DNA of 17,730 nucleotides from contig CACWUI010000030.1 of NCBI GenBank assembly GCA_902764045.1, positions 1 to 17,730 of the forward strand. Direction: 5' to 3'. This document shows positions 7,860-14,815 of this stretch, in pieces; the stretch's first letter is position 1, and every line of letters begins with the position of its first letter. Made by a program: the position numbers and the translations under genes. This DNA comes from an uncultured Lachnospiraceae bacterium (GTDB taxonomy: Bacteria > Bacillota > Clostridia > Lachnospirales > Lachnospiraceae). The notes below the pieces were generated by a model that was not told the origin of the DNA, did no database searches, and was given only the letters and a program-made list of their open reading frames with translations.

Positions 7860-9569
7860 ATGAAAGAATTCATTTTTAAAAATAATAAAAAAGAATTCGT
7901 ACTTGCGCCTCTGTTAAAAATGACAGAGGCTGTTTTTGAATTGCTGGTCCCCCTGGTTGTGGCGGGGATCATAGACAAGGGAATTGCAAACGGAGATAAG
8001 GAATACATTATAAGAATGACTATTGTGCTGGTTATTTTTGCCGTAAGCGGATTTGCGGCAGCGGTAACGGCACAATTTTTTGCGGCAAAAGCAGCAGGTG
8101 ACAGTGCGAGAAACATACGGTCAGCTTTATTTGCCCATATCCAGAAGCTCTCTTCCGGAGACAGGGATATTTTCGGTGAGTCCACGCTTCTTACAAGAAT
8201 GACGGATGACGTGACCCAGATAGAAACGGGGATCAATAATGTCTTAAGAATCGTGCTCAGGTCTCCGGTGGTGGTTATCGGCGCGATGATAATGGCATTT
8301 ACCATAAACGTGCACCTGGCGATAATTTTTGCGGTGATCATTCCCGCAGTATTTCTTACTGTGTTTTTCATAATGAGAGCCACTTCTCCTGGTTTTAAGA
8401 AAACCCAGGAGAAGCTGGATGACCTGACACTGATAGTCCGTGAGAATCTTACGGGGATGAGGGTGGTAAGAGCCTTCAACCGTCAGGATGAAGAGGTGAA
8501 GCACTTTGCGGCGGAAAACAAAGCCCTGACCGGCATCCAGAAAGCCACGGGAATAATATCCGCCATGATGAACCCTCTGACTTACGCCATTATCAATATC
8601 GGGATAATAGTACTGATATCCGCAGGCGCGTTTAAGGTGGATTCGGGAGCCCTTACCCAGGGACAGGTTGTGGCTCTTTATAACTATCTGTCGCAGATCC
8701 TTGTGGAACTGCTTAAGCTGGCAAATCTGGTGGTGGTCATCGGAAAGGCCACGGCAGGATACAGGCGTGCAAAGGAGATCCTTGAAACAAAGCCATCCAT
8801 CACAAACATCAACTTTGACCCCACAAGCTTCAGATCAGGCAGGAGTGTGGAATTTGAAAATGTGTCCTACAGCTACGGTAAGGATGCGGAAAATGCTCTG
8901 GAAAATATCACCTTCAGCGTGGAAGCGGGAGAACATATCGGGATAATAGGAGGAACCGCATCCGGCAAATCTACCCTTGTAAACATGATCCCACGCCTGC
9001 TTGAGGCAAAGCACGGAGCCGTAAAGGTGGACGGGGTAAATGTAAAAGAATACAGTTTAAGAAACTTAAGGAGCCGCATCGGCATTGTGCCCCAAAAAGC
9101 CCTTCTTTTTAAAGGCAGTATCAGGGAAAACATCCTTTACGGAAAGCCGGACGCCACGGATGATGAGATATGGCAGGCTTTAAAATGTGCAAGGGCTGAT
9201 GATTTTGTAAGAGAAAAAGAGGGCGGTCTGAACTATCAGGTGGAAAGATCCGGGGTGAACCTTTCGGGAGGTCAGAGACAGAGACTTTCCATTGCAAGAG
9301 CACTTGTGAGACGTCCTGAGATACTGATCCTTGATGACAGCGCATCGGCCCTTGATAAGAAGACTGAAAGCGAATTGCGAAAAGAAATAGATACCCTTGA
9401 TTATAAGCCCATAGTTTTTATCGTAAGCCAGAGGGTTTCGTCGGTAATGAACACGGACAGGATAATCGTAATGGACGACGGGCATATAAGCGGCATAGGA
9501 ACTCATGAGGATATGAGACGGGATAACGGTATTTACATAGAGATATGTAAGACCCAGTTAAGGGAATAA
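7860..9569 (+). CDS. ABC exporter half-transporter (TMD-NBD), degenerate-site subunit
   Basis: This 569-residue protein has an N-terminal ABC exporter membrane domain (about residues 15-300) and a C-terminal ATPase domain (about 328-569). Visible motifs are Walker A GGTASGKST (364-372), Q-loop Q412, signature LSGGQ (468-472) and Walker B LILDD (489-493). Two catalytic residues are changed: the Glu after Walker B is Asp (D493), and the H-loop His is Gln (Q524, IVSQR). These changes define the degenerate nucleotide site of heterodimeric exporters of the BmrCD/LmrCD/TM287-288 type, where this chain would be the C/287-like subunit. The ATG at 7860 is the first start after the FliB-like stop, in the same frame, with no clear ribosome site, so coupled translation is likely. 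The substrate is unknown; relatives export drugs, lipids or peptides. Confidence 0.9.
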   Translation: MKEFIFKNNKKEFVLAPLLKMTEAVFELLVPLVVAGIIDKGIANGDKEYIIRMTIVLVIFAVSGFAAAVTAQFFAAKAAGDSARNIRSALFAHIQKLSSGDRDIFGESTLLTRMTDDVTQIETGINNVLRIVLRSPVVVIGAMIMAFTINVHLAIIFAVIIPAVFLTVFFIMRATSPGFKKTQEKLDDLTLIVRENLTGMRVVRAFNRQDEEVKHFAAENKALTGIQKATGIISAMMNPLTYAIINIGIIVLISAGAFKVDSGALTQGQVVALYNYLSQILVELLKLANLVVVIGKATAGYRRAKEILETKPSITNINFDPTSFRSGRSVEFENVSYSYGKDAENALENITFSVEAGEHIGIIGGTASGKSTLVNMIPRLLEAKHGAVKVDGVNVKEYSLRNLRSRIGIVPQKALLFKGSIRENILYGKPDATDDEIWQALKCARADDFVREKEGGLNYQVERSGVNLSGGQRQRLSIARALVRRPEILILDDSASALDKKTESELRKEIDTLDYKPIVFIVSQRVSSVMNTDRIIVMDDGHISGIGTHEDMRRDNGIYIEICKTQLRE

Positions 9570-9573
9570 AAGT

Positions 9574-11298
9574 ATGGACAGGAAAGCTGCGGTAAAAAGA
9601 ATATTTTCATATACCCGGAGTTTTAAGGGTTATTTTTTGCTGTCCGTGATCCTGTCCGTTGTTTATGTGGTTTCGGTCCTTTTTATACCCATACTTGCAG
9701 GGCGCGCTATAGACTGTATGGTGGGAAGGGGTGCGGTTGACATGCCGGGAGTGATCACATATGTGGGTGTGATCGGGCTTCTGACGGCGATCATAGCCAT
9801 CTCCAAATATTTCATAGACCTGACAAATAATGCCCTTTCATTTTCGTTTATGAAGGCATTAAGAAACAATGCAATGAAAAAAATACATAAGTTACCTGCG
9901 CTCTTTCTTGATAAGACTGCATACGGCGATATAGTTAGCCGCATTGTATCGGATACGCAGCAGGCGGGGGACGGAGTGCTACTTGCTTTAAACCAGGGGA
10001 TAAGCGGTATATTTACCCTGGCGGGCACGGTTATCTTCATGTTTATCGTCAATTGGAAGATGACACTTATCGTGCTTGTATCAACGCCCCTTGCTCTCTT
10101 GATATCATGGTTTATTTCAAAGTACAGCTACGGTATGTTTAAAAAAAGCAACGGCTGCAGGGGGGAGGCCACCTCTTATATGGAGGAAGCCTTAAGCGGG
10201 GAGGATATCATCCAGGCCTTCGGTACAGAGGAAAAAAAGGAAAATGAATTTAAAACCTTAAACGATGAGTTCTGTAAATATGATGTGAAGGCAATGTTCT
10301 TTTCATCCCTCCCCAATCCCGGGACCAGATTTGTTTATGCCCTTATATATGCGGGTCTTGTGCTCGGAGGTGCATTTCTCGTTATAGACGGACAGATAAC
10401 AGTGGGGCTTCTTGCAAGCTTTTTAAGCTATGCCGTACAATTCACCAAGCCCTTTAATGAGATCACGGATGTGGCGGCGAGAGTACAGAATGCCATTGCC
10501 TGTGCGGGAAGAGTATTTGAGTTTCTTGATGAGCCCGAGGAAGTGCCGGATACCACTTCAGAGGAAAAGGAATTTTCCGATAATCTTGTGGAGTTTAGGG
10601 ATGTTTCATTTTCGTATGATAAAAAGACTCCCGTGATAGAAGGCTTTGATCTTAAGGTTAAGCCCGGGGAAAAGATAGCCATAGTGGGTCATACGGGATG
10701 CGGAAAGACTACCCTGATGAATCTTTTAATGAGATTTTACGACACGGATTCCGGCAGTATCTTAGTGGGCGGTAGGAATATAAAAAAATATTCAAGAAAG
10801 GAACGGCGTAGCCGGTTCGGAATGGTGCTGCAGGACACATGGATAAAGAGCGCCTCCATAAGAGAAAATATTGCCTTCGGTAAAAAGGATGCAACCGATG
10901 AGGAGATACATGAGGCGGCGTCCATGGCCCTTGCCGACGGATTTATACGAAGGATGCCGGAAGGCTATGATACGGTGCTCGGCGAAGGGGATGACAAGCT
11001 CTCCCAGGGGCAGAAGCAGCTGATCTCCATTGCCAGGGTTTTCCTTTCCAGACCGGAGATCCTTATTCTTGACGAGGCCACCTCATCCATTGATACCAGG
11101 ACTGAGAGCAGGGTGCAGGAGGCTTTTGATAAGCTGATGAACGGGCGTACAAGCTTTGTGGTGGCTCACAGGCTGTCCACGGTGGAGAATGCGGACAGGA
11201 TAATCGTTATGGATAAAGGGAAGATAGTAGAACAGGGAGATCACAGGCAATTACTGGAAATGGGCGGATATTACCACAGGCTGTATAACAGTATGTGA
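9574..11298 (+). CDS. ABC exporter half-transporter (TMD-NBD), catalytic-site subunit
   Basis: This 574-residue partner begins four bases after the previous stop. Residues 15-310 form the exporter membrane domain, and residues 338-574 the ATPase domain. It has Walker A GHTGCGKTT (372-380), Q-loop Q420, Walker B with catalytic Glu (LILDE, E501) and H-loop H532 (AHR), so its own ATP site looks complete. Its signature is LSQGQ (476-480) rather than LSGGQ. In a head-to-tail dimer that altered signature would face the degenerate Walker site of the upstream subunit, while the upstream LSGGQ would complete the active site here. The two genes therefore very likely encode one asymmetric heterodimeric exporter. 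The N-terminus is basic (MDRKAAVKRI) with no signal sequence. No terminator is evident before the next gene. Confidence 0.9.
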   Translation: MDRKAAVKRIFSYTRSFKGYFLLSVILSVVYVVSVLFIPILAGRAIDCMVGRGAVDMPGVITYVGVIGLLTAIIAISKYFIDLTNNALSFSFMKALRNNAMKKIHKLPALFLDKTAYGDIVSRIVSDTQQAGDGVLLALNQGISGIFTLAGTVIFMFIVNWKMTLIVLVSTPLALLISWFISKYSYGMFKKSNGCRGEATSYMEEALSGEDIIQAFGTEEKKENEFKTLNDEFCKYDVKAMFFSSLPNPGTRFVYALIYAGLVLGGAFLVIDGQITVGLLASFLSYAVQFTKPFNEITDVAARVQNAIACAGRVFEFLDEPEEVPDTTSEEKEFSDNLVEFRDVSFSYDKKTPVIEGFDLKVKPGEKIAIVGHTGCGKTTLMNLLMRFYDTDSGSILVGGRNIKKYSRKERRSRFGMVLQDTWIKSASIRENIAFGKKDATDEEIHEAASMALADGFIRRMPEGYDTVLGEGDDKLSQGQKQLISIARVFLSRPEILILDEATSSIDTRTESRVQEAFDKLMNGRTSFVVAHRLSTVENADRIIVMDKGKIVEQGDHRQLLEMGGYYHRLYNSM

Positions 11299-11312
11299 AA
11301 AAATGATATAAT
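11284..11312 (+). promoter_or_regulatory. Extended -10 promoter abutting the permease start codon
   Basis: TGATATAAT at 11304-11312 is an extended -10 with a perfect TATAAT (11307-11312). TATAAC at 11284-11289 is a poor -35. Only 7 bases separate the -10 from the ATG at 11320, so transcripts from it would be leaderless or nearly so. Confidence 0.5.
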
Positions 11313-11319
11313 ACGAAAC

Positions 11320-12432
11320 ATGAAAGAAAAATCATTTGTGTCTTTTGTCAAAAAAAATATGGTTATGTGTATAGCCCTTGCGGCAGCGATCATCACTTCG
11401 ATGATCGTGCCGCCTGATAAAGAATATCTCGGGTATTTTGATCTTAAAACACTTACCTGTCTTTTTTGTGTGCTTGCGGTGGTATGTGCATTAAAAAATA
11501 TAAACTTCTTTTTTATGATCGCAAGAAAGATAGTGGCTCTTACGGGAAATCTGCGTGTGAGCATACTGGCGCTCGTTTACATTACCTTTATCGGCTCCAT
11601 GTTGATCGCAAACGATATGGCGCTTCTTACATTTCTTCCTCTTGGGTACATCGTGCTGACAACCACGGGAAAAGAAAAGTACATGGCATTTACGTTTATA
11701 ATGCAGAATATCTCAGCAAATCTTGGCGGGATGCTTACACCATTCGGAAACCCGCAGAATCTGTTTTTATACACGAAGTTTGATATTCCCACCGGTGAAT
11801 TTGTAAGCATTATGTTTCTTCCCTTTATCATTTCCATCGGGATGATCACCCTGTGCTGCATAGTATTCGTTAAGCCTGAGAAACTGACCTTTCAGAATGA
11901 GAAGACGGATATGAGCAAATGGCGCGTGGTCTTATATCTGTGTCTTTTTGCGCTGGCCATTATCATCGTATTCAGGGGAATTCCCTACTGGATAGGTCTG
12001 ATCATTATCCCTGCCGTGCTAATATTTGCCGACAGAAAAGCCCTTAAGGATGTGGATTATCCTCTGCTTCTTACCTTCGTGTTCTTCTTTATCTTTGCCG
12101 GGAATATGTCCCGGATGGACGTGGTAAGAGACGGGCTTTCGTCGCTGTTAAATATCAACACCCTTCTCGTGAGCACCCTTTCGTGTCAGTGCATAAGCAA
12201 CGTGCCCTCGGCAATCCTGCTGTCCCAATTTACGGACAACTACCGCCAGCTTCTGGTGGGGGTAAATATCGGCGGCACCGGAACGCTTATCGCATCCCTT
12301 GCCAGCCTTATCACCTTCCGCGAATATGTAAGCCACAACCCGGGAAGGACAGGTTATTATATTAAGAAATTCTCGATCTATAATTTCTCATTTCTTGGGA
12401 TGCTGCTTGGGATAATGCTGCTTGTGATGTGA
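11320..12432 (+). CDS. ArsB/NhaD/SLC13-type (ion transporter superfamily) permease
   Basis: This 370-residue polytopic membrane protein belongs to the ion transporter superfamily that includes ArsB, NhaD and citrate/dicarboxylate (CitMHS/SLC13-like) carriers. Two family-style inverted-repeat motifs are visible: NDMALLTFLPLGY with NISANLGGMLTPFGNPQN in the first half, and SCQCISNVPSAILLSQF with NIGGTGTLIASLASLITFREY in the second. These match the paired hairpin-loop substrate sites of the fold. The substrate (anion, arsenite, or Na+/H+ antiport) cannot be decided. The protein is short for the family, which usually exceeds 400 residues, but both halves are present. There is no Shine-Dalgarno before the ATG at 11320; read-through from the ABC genes or the abutting promoter could supply the message. 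A start at Met14 or Met16 would clip the basic N-terminal segment and is less attractive. Confidence 0.8.
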   Translation: MKEKSFVSFVKKNMVMCIALAAAIITSMIVPPDKEYLGYFDLKTLTCLFCVLAVVCALKNINFFFMIARKIVALTGNLRVSILALVYITFIGSMLIANDMALLTFLPLGYIVLTTTGKEKYMAFTFIMQNISANLGGMLTPFGNPQNLFLYTKFDIPTGEFVSIMFLPFIISIGMITLCCIVFVKPEKLTFQNEKTDMSKWRVVLYLCLFALAIIIVFRGIPYWIGLIIIPAVLIFADRKALKDVDYPLLLTFVFFFIFAGNMSRMDVVRDGLSSLLNINTLLVSTLSCQCISNVPSAILLSQFTDNYRQLLVGVNIGGTGTLIASLASLITFREYVSHNPGRTGYYIKKFSIYNFSFLGMLLGIMLLVM

Positions 12433-12440
12433 GCCGCTCC

Positions 12441-12469
12441 TTGATACTGTTATAAAAAAAATATATAAT
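12441..12469 (+). promoter_or_regulatory. Strong sigma-A-like promoter for the acyltransferase gene
   Basis: TTGATA (12441-12446), a 17-base spacer and TATAAT (12464-12469) match the consensus at 11 of 12 positions. Transcription would begin near 12476. AAAAAGGA at about 12486-12493 is the probable ribosome site for the GTG at 12506. Confidence 0.75.
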
Positions 12470-12505
12470 GCAGGGAGTTATTTTAAAAAAGGATATAAAA
12501 AAGAA

Positions 12506-13562
12506 GTGCAAAATGACCACAACGGCAACGCGATCACCGCGCCGCAGACTAAAAAAAGAATAGACTGGGTTGATTGTGCCAAGGGTATAGCAATTATTTT
12601 AGTCCTTATCGGACATACTGTTACTTTTGATACGGAGTCCCAGCGCCTGGCAAGGGGCATTATTTTTTCTTTTCACATGCCCCTGTTTTTTATTTTGTCT
12701 TCACTTACTTTTAAATTTTCCGAAAGCTCTCAGAAAAACAAAAAAGGCGTTCTTCCATTTGATAATTCCTTTACTGATATTATTCGGGATAAGAATAGGC
12801 ATTGATGTGGCGAAAAAATTCAGTACCATAGATCCGCTGCCTTATATCTCGTTTCGTATAAATCAGCTGGTTTATTCAAGTGGAGTGGAGGTCAAGGTGG
12901 GAGGCGGGACCGTTGCCGCAATAGGCGCGCTTTGGTTTCTTGTGGTCTTGTTTTGCAGCAGAACTTTTTATGATTATCTTCATTTAAAGTTGAAGCCTGC
13001 AGCCTTTTATGTGTGGATAGCGATCTGCAGTATCATCGGTCTTTTGTTATGCAATGTTCAATGGCTGCCATTGTCCTTTGATGTGGCGCTGGCCATATTG
13101 CCCCTGATGCTGTTCGGAACGCTGCTTAAAAAGATCAATATAGAGAAGCTGACTGTACTGTTCATGCTTATTTCATTGGGCGTGTGGGCAGCCACGTTCT
13201 TTTCGGTATTTTACGGTAATTACGGATATATGGAATTATCGGCAAGGCGGTATACCCTTTTTCCCTTGTGTTATGTAACAGCCATTGCAGGCACAATGTT
13301 CGTTTCATATGCGGGACATTACATTTCAAAACTTATGTTTATAGGAAAAGGCATTGTATGGCTGGGCAAATATTCCCTGTATCTTTATATGGTACATGAG
13401 CTGGACGGTAATATTAAGTTTTTGTGGGACTTTACACAAAACAAATGGATACAGATAGCTGTCCGTCTGGCTGTGGATATCATCATATGCATTATTCTTG
13501 CAAATATAATAAAAGCCATTTCATCTGCAAGAAAAAAGGGTGAGATCAAGAAGATAAAGTGA
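12506..13562 (+). pseudogene. Acyltransferase-3 family membrane protein, frameshifted
   Basis: Two overlapping frames encode one acyltransferase-3 (OafA/WecH-like) protein. These integral membrane enzymes move acetyl or other acyl groups onto surface glycans or lipids. The first frame starts at GTG 12506 and carries the family start IDWVDCAKGIAIILVLIGHT (motif H37) and FSFHMPLFFILSS. The second frame continues KKAFFHLIIPLLILFG, later ALWFLVVLF, and about eight more helices to the stop at 13562. The switch maps to an A-run at 12740-12745: removing one A gives an uninterrupted protein of about 351 residues, normal for the family. As read, the first frame ends at 12805 after 99 residues. The cause could be a real mutation, phase-variable slippage or a base-call error. 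The promoter upstream is strong. No ATG fits the first frame; the GTG start is the only candidate after the promoter. Confidence 0.8.
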
Positions 13563-13574
13563 CGGTTTTTCGAA

Positions 13575-13631
13575 GGACATGGGGACGGTCTTCTGTCTCC
13601 TGTATGGAGACTGAGAACTGTCCCCGTGTCC
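13575..13631. repeat. REP/MITE-like long imperfect hairpin
   Basis: GGACATGGGGACGGT (13575-13589) pairs with ACTGTCCCCGTGTCC (13617-13631) across all 15 positions, two of them G-U. Inside, GTCTCC (13595-13600) pairs with GGAGAC (13606-13611) around a five-base loop. The 'GGGGACGGT...ACCGTCCCC' style palindrome resembles repeats associated with IS200/TnpA-REP-type transposases, as recalled from other genomes. It starts 13 bases after the acyltransferase stop, so it could also end transcription, although no strong U-tract follows. Confidence 0.65.
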
Positions 13632-13659
13632 TGAGTAAAACAACGGATACCGGACCTCT

Positions 13660-13950
13660 TTATAACTTCTTACTCTCGTCATTAAGTGACCGGGGATCGT
13701 TCTTAAAGTTCGGACTTTCCATACGCCCGCCCGGTTTTTGACCGGACGTTCCTTCGGGTATCGTAAATCCCTGCATACCTTCACCGTATATAATGTCTGT
13801 CATTTTGATTTCGGTGGCGGTATCCCCGGCTTTTACGGTATATGTATTTCCATTGGTGATCTCCGGAGCACTTATGACTACACTGTTATATGCCTTCGGA
13901 GGCGCGTAGGATGCTATTATATTCCCATTTTCGTCCTGTATCTCTACCAT
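13660..13950 (-). pseudogene. C-terminal remnant of a carbohydrate-binding-domain (Cthe_2159-like) protein
   Basis: On the minus strand, about 96 residues read from VEIQDENGNIIASYAPPKAY through VVISAPEITNGNTYTVKAG to a Gly/Pro-rich end and a TAA at 13660-13662. The pattern of strand, 'DENGNIIASY', 'SVVISAPEI', 'GNTYTVKAGD' matches the C-terminal end of DUF4353/Cthe_2159-type carbohydrate-binding proteins of Clostridia, which are normally several hundred residues and secreted. Signal peptide and most of the domain are missing. The frame stays open to 14037, but that part overlaps the tRNA promoter and looks non-coding. The ATG at 13950 has no ribosome site. This is best read as a decapitated, non-functional leftover whose 5' side was replaced by the tRNA operon region. 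Confidence 0.6.
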
Positions 13951-13964
13951 TTTAAAAAAAATCA

Positions 13965-13993
13965 TTGACAACCATCTCCCACTATAATATAAT
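13965..13993 (+). promoter_or_regulatory. Consensus promoter of the tRNA operon
   Basis: TTGACA (13965-13970), 17 bases, TATAAT (13988-13993): a perfect 12/12 match at ideal spacing. A second TATAAT overlaps at 13983-13988 but is too close to the -35. Transcription would begin near 14000, giving a leader of about 50 bases before tRNA-Pro. Such strength suits a stable-RNA operon. Confidence 0.9.
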
Positions 13994-14049
13994 ACTCCTT
14001 GCGTTGCAGAGAGAAAGTTCTTTGTAAAGCCATACAACCAAGGGGCTTA

Positions 14050-14124
<75 letters not shown>

Positions 14125-14150
14125 TTGCAGACATGTAAATAATTTTTTTT

Positions 14151-14221
14151 GCGGGTGTAGTTCAATGGTAGAACACCAGCCTTCCAAGCTGGATACGTGG
14201 GTTCGATTCCCATCACCCGCT
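14151..14221 (+). tRNA. tRNA-Gly (anticodon TCC)
   Basis: Acceptor GCGGGTG pairs with CACCCGC, with discriminator T. The anticodon stem CCAGC/GCTGG holds the loop CTTCCAA, giving TCC. The 3' CCA is not encoded. A T-tract precedes the gene within the array. Confidence 0.93.
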
Positions 14222-14225
14222 TTGT

Positions 14226-14299
<74 letters not shown>

Positions 14300-14308
14300 C
14301 TAATATAT

Positions 14309-14383
14309 GGTGGGTATAGCACAGCTGGTCAGCGCGTCTGATTGTGGTTCAGAAGGTCGAGGGTTCGAATCCCTCTATCCACC
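14309..14383 (+). tRNA. tRNA-His (anticodon GTG)
   Basis: Acceptor GTGGGTA pairs with TATCCAC. An additional encoded G-1 (14309) faces C73 (14383), the tRNA-His identity pair. The anticodon stem TCTGA/TCAGA holds the loop TTGTGGT, giving GTG. The 3' CCA is not encoded. Confidence 0.93.
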
Positions 14384-14395
14384 CTGGTCGGTTAA

Positions 14396-14467
14396 TGGGC
14401 TATCGCCAAGCGGTAAGGCACAGGGTTTTGATCCCTGCATTCGCCGGTTCGAATCCGGCTAGCCCAG
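14396..14467 (+). tRNA. tRNA-Gln (anticodon TTG)
   Basis: Acceptor TGGGCTA pairs perfectly with TAGCCCA, with discriminator G. The anticodon stem CAGGG/CCCTG holds the loop TTTTGAT, giving TTG. The T-arm is GCCGG-TTCGAAT-CCGGC. The 3' CCA is not encoded. Confidence 0.93.
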
Positions 14468-14522
14468 TTAAGGCGGGAGTCTTTTTCTAATCGACAAAGA
14501 GAAAAAAATAAGCAGAGATTTT

Positions 14523-14595
14523 GGGCTCGTAGCTCAGTCGGTAGAGCACTAGACTTTTAATCTAGGTGTCCCGGGTTCGAACCCCGGCGGGCTCA
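14523..14595 (+). tRNA. tRNA-Lys (anticodon TTT)
   Basis: Acceptor GGGCTCG pairs with CGGGCTC with two G-U pairs, discriminator A. The anticodon stem CTAGA/TCTAG holds the loop CTTTTAA, giving TTT. The T-arm is CCGGG-TTCGAAC-CCCGG. Last gene of the array; its 3' end is partly repeated at 14709-14727. Confidence 0.93.
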
Positions 14596-14596
14596 T

Positions 14597-14637
14597 AAAA
14601 AACAGGAACCACCCTTTTGGGGTGGTTCCTGTTTTTT
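14597..14637. terminator. Terminator of the tRNA operon
   Basis: AAAAAACAGGAACCACCC (14597-14614) pairs perfectly with GGGTGGTTCCTGTTTTTT (14620-14637) over 18 bp, loop TTTTG. The terminal A and T tracts make it work in either direction. It starts 2 bases after tRNA-Lys. Confidence 0.95.
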
Positions 14638-14651
14638 GTTTAGAACACGGA

Positions 14652-14712
14652 GTTCATAATTTGCTGCTCTTGCAGCAAATTAATATCGACCGCTGAAGGC
14701 GGTCGATTGAAC
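14652..14712. repeat. Compact three-way-junction inverted-repeat element
   Basis: Three nested perfect stems fit together: GTTCA/TGAAC (14652-14656 with 14708-14712), AATTTGCTGC/GCAGCAAATT (14658-14667 with 14672-14681, loop TCTT) and ATCGACCGC/GCGGTCGAT (14685-14693 with 14699-14707, loop TGAAG). Almost every base is in a stem. It lies between the tRNA terminator and the lysR promoter. It could be a small mobile palindrome, a structured RNA or part of an old attachment site; I do not recognise it. Confidence 0.6.
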
Positions 14713-14727
14713 CCACGGCGGGCTCAT
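14709..14727 (+). repeat. Partial copy of the tRNA-Lys 3' end
   Basis: GAACCC-A-CGGCGGGCTCAT repeats positions 14579-14596 (T-loop end, T-stem and acceptor strand of tRNA-Lys), with one extra A. Such partial 3'-end copies typically arise from site-specific integration at a tRNA gene or from tRNA-array rearrangement. No integrase gene is near. Confidence 0.65.
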
Positions 14728-14747
14728 CCCCCTTATCCTTATAAGAT

Positions 14748-14776
14748 TTGACACGACAACAATAAAAACAGATAAT
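14748..14776 (+). promoter_or_regulatory. Promoter of the LysR-type regulator gene
   Basis: TTGACA (14748-14753), 17 bases, GATAAT (14771-14776). The -10 sits in AACAGATAATAG (14767-14778), a 12-mer also found before the metY gene at 15819-15830. Transcription would start near 14783; AAGGTG at 14805-14810 is the ribosome site. Confidence 0.7.
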
Positions 14777-14815
14777 AGCTGCAACAACCGCAAACAGATT
14801 TAAAAAGGTGATTAC

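Noticed and set aside
12627..12735. N-terminal part of the second acyltransferase frame as a real start
   Set aside because: This stretch overlaps the genuine N-terminal frame, and its residues (MIRSPSAWQG) do not look like the family. Protein-like sequence only begins after the A-run.
13730..13748. CCGGT-TTTTG-ACCGG hairpin
   Set aside because: It lies within the carbohydrate-binding remnant and encodes its Gly/Pro/Lys stretch; it is short and has no U-tract outside the loop, so it is likely chance.
14640..14815. T-box or S-box (SAM) riboswitch before the sulfur genes
   Set aside because: No T-box sequence, anticodon-specifier arrangement or S-box core was seen here or in the 131-base gap before metY, which is also too short for a full T-box.
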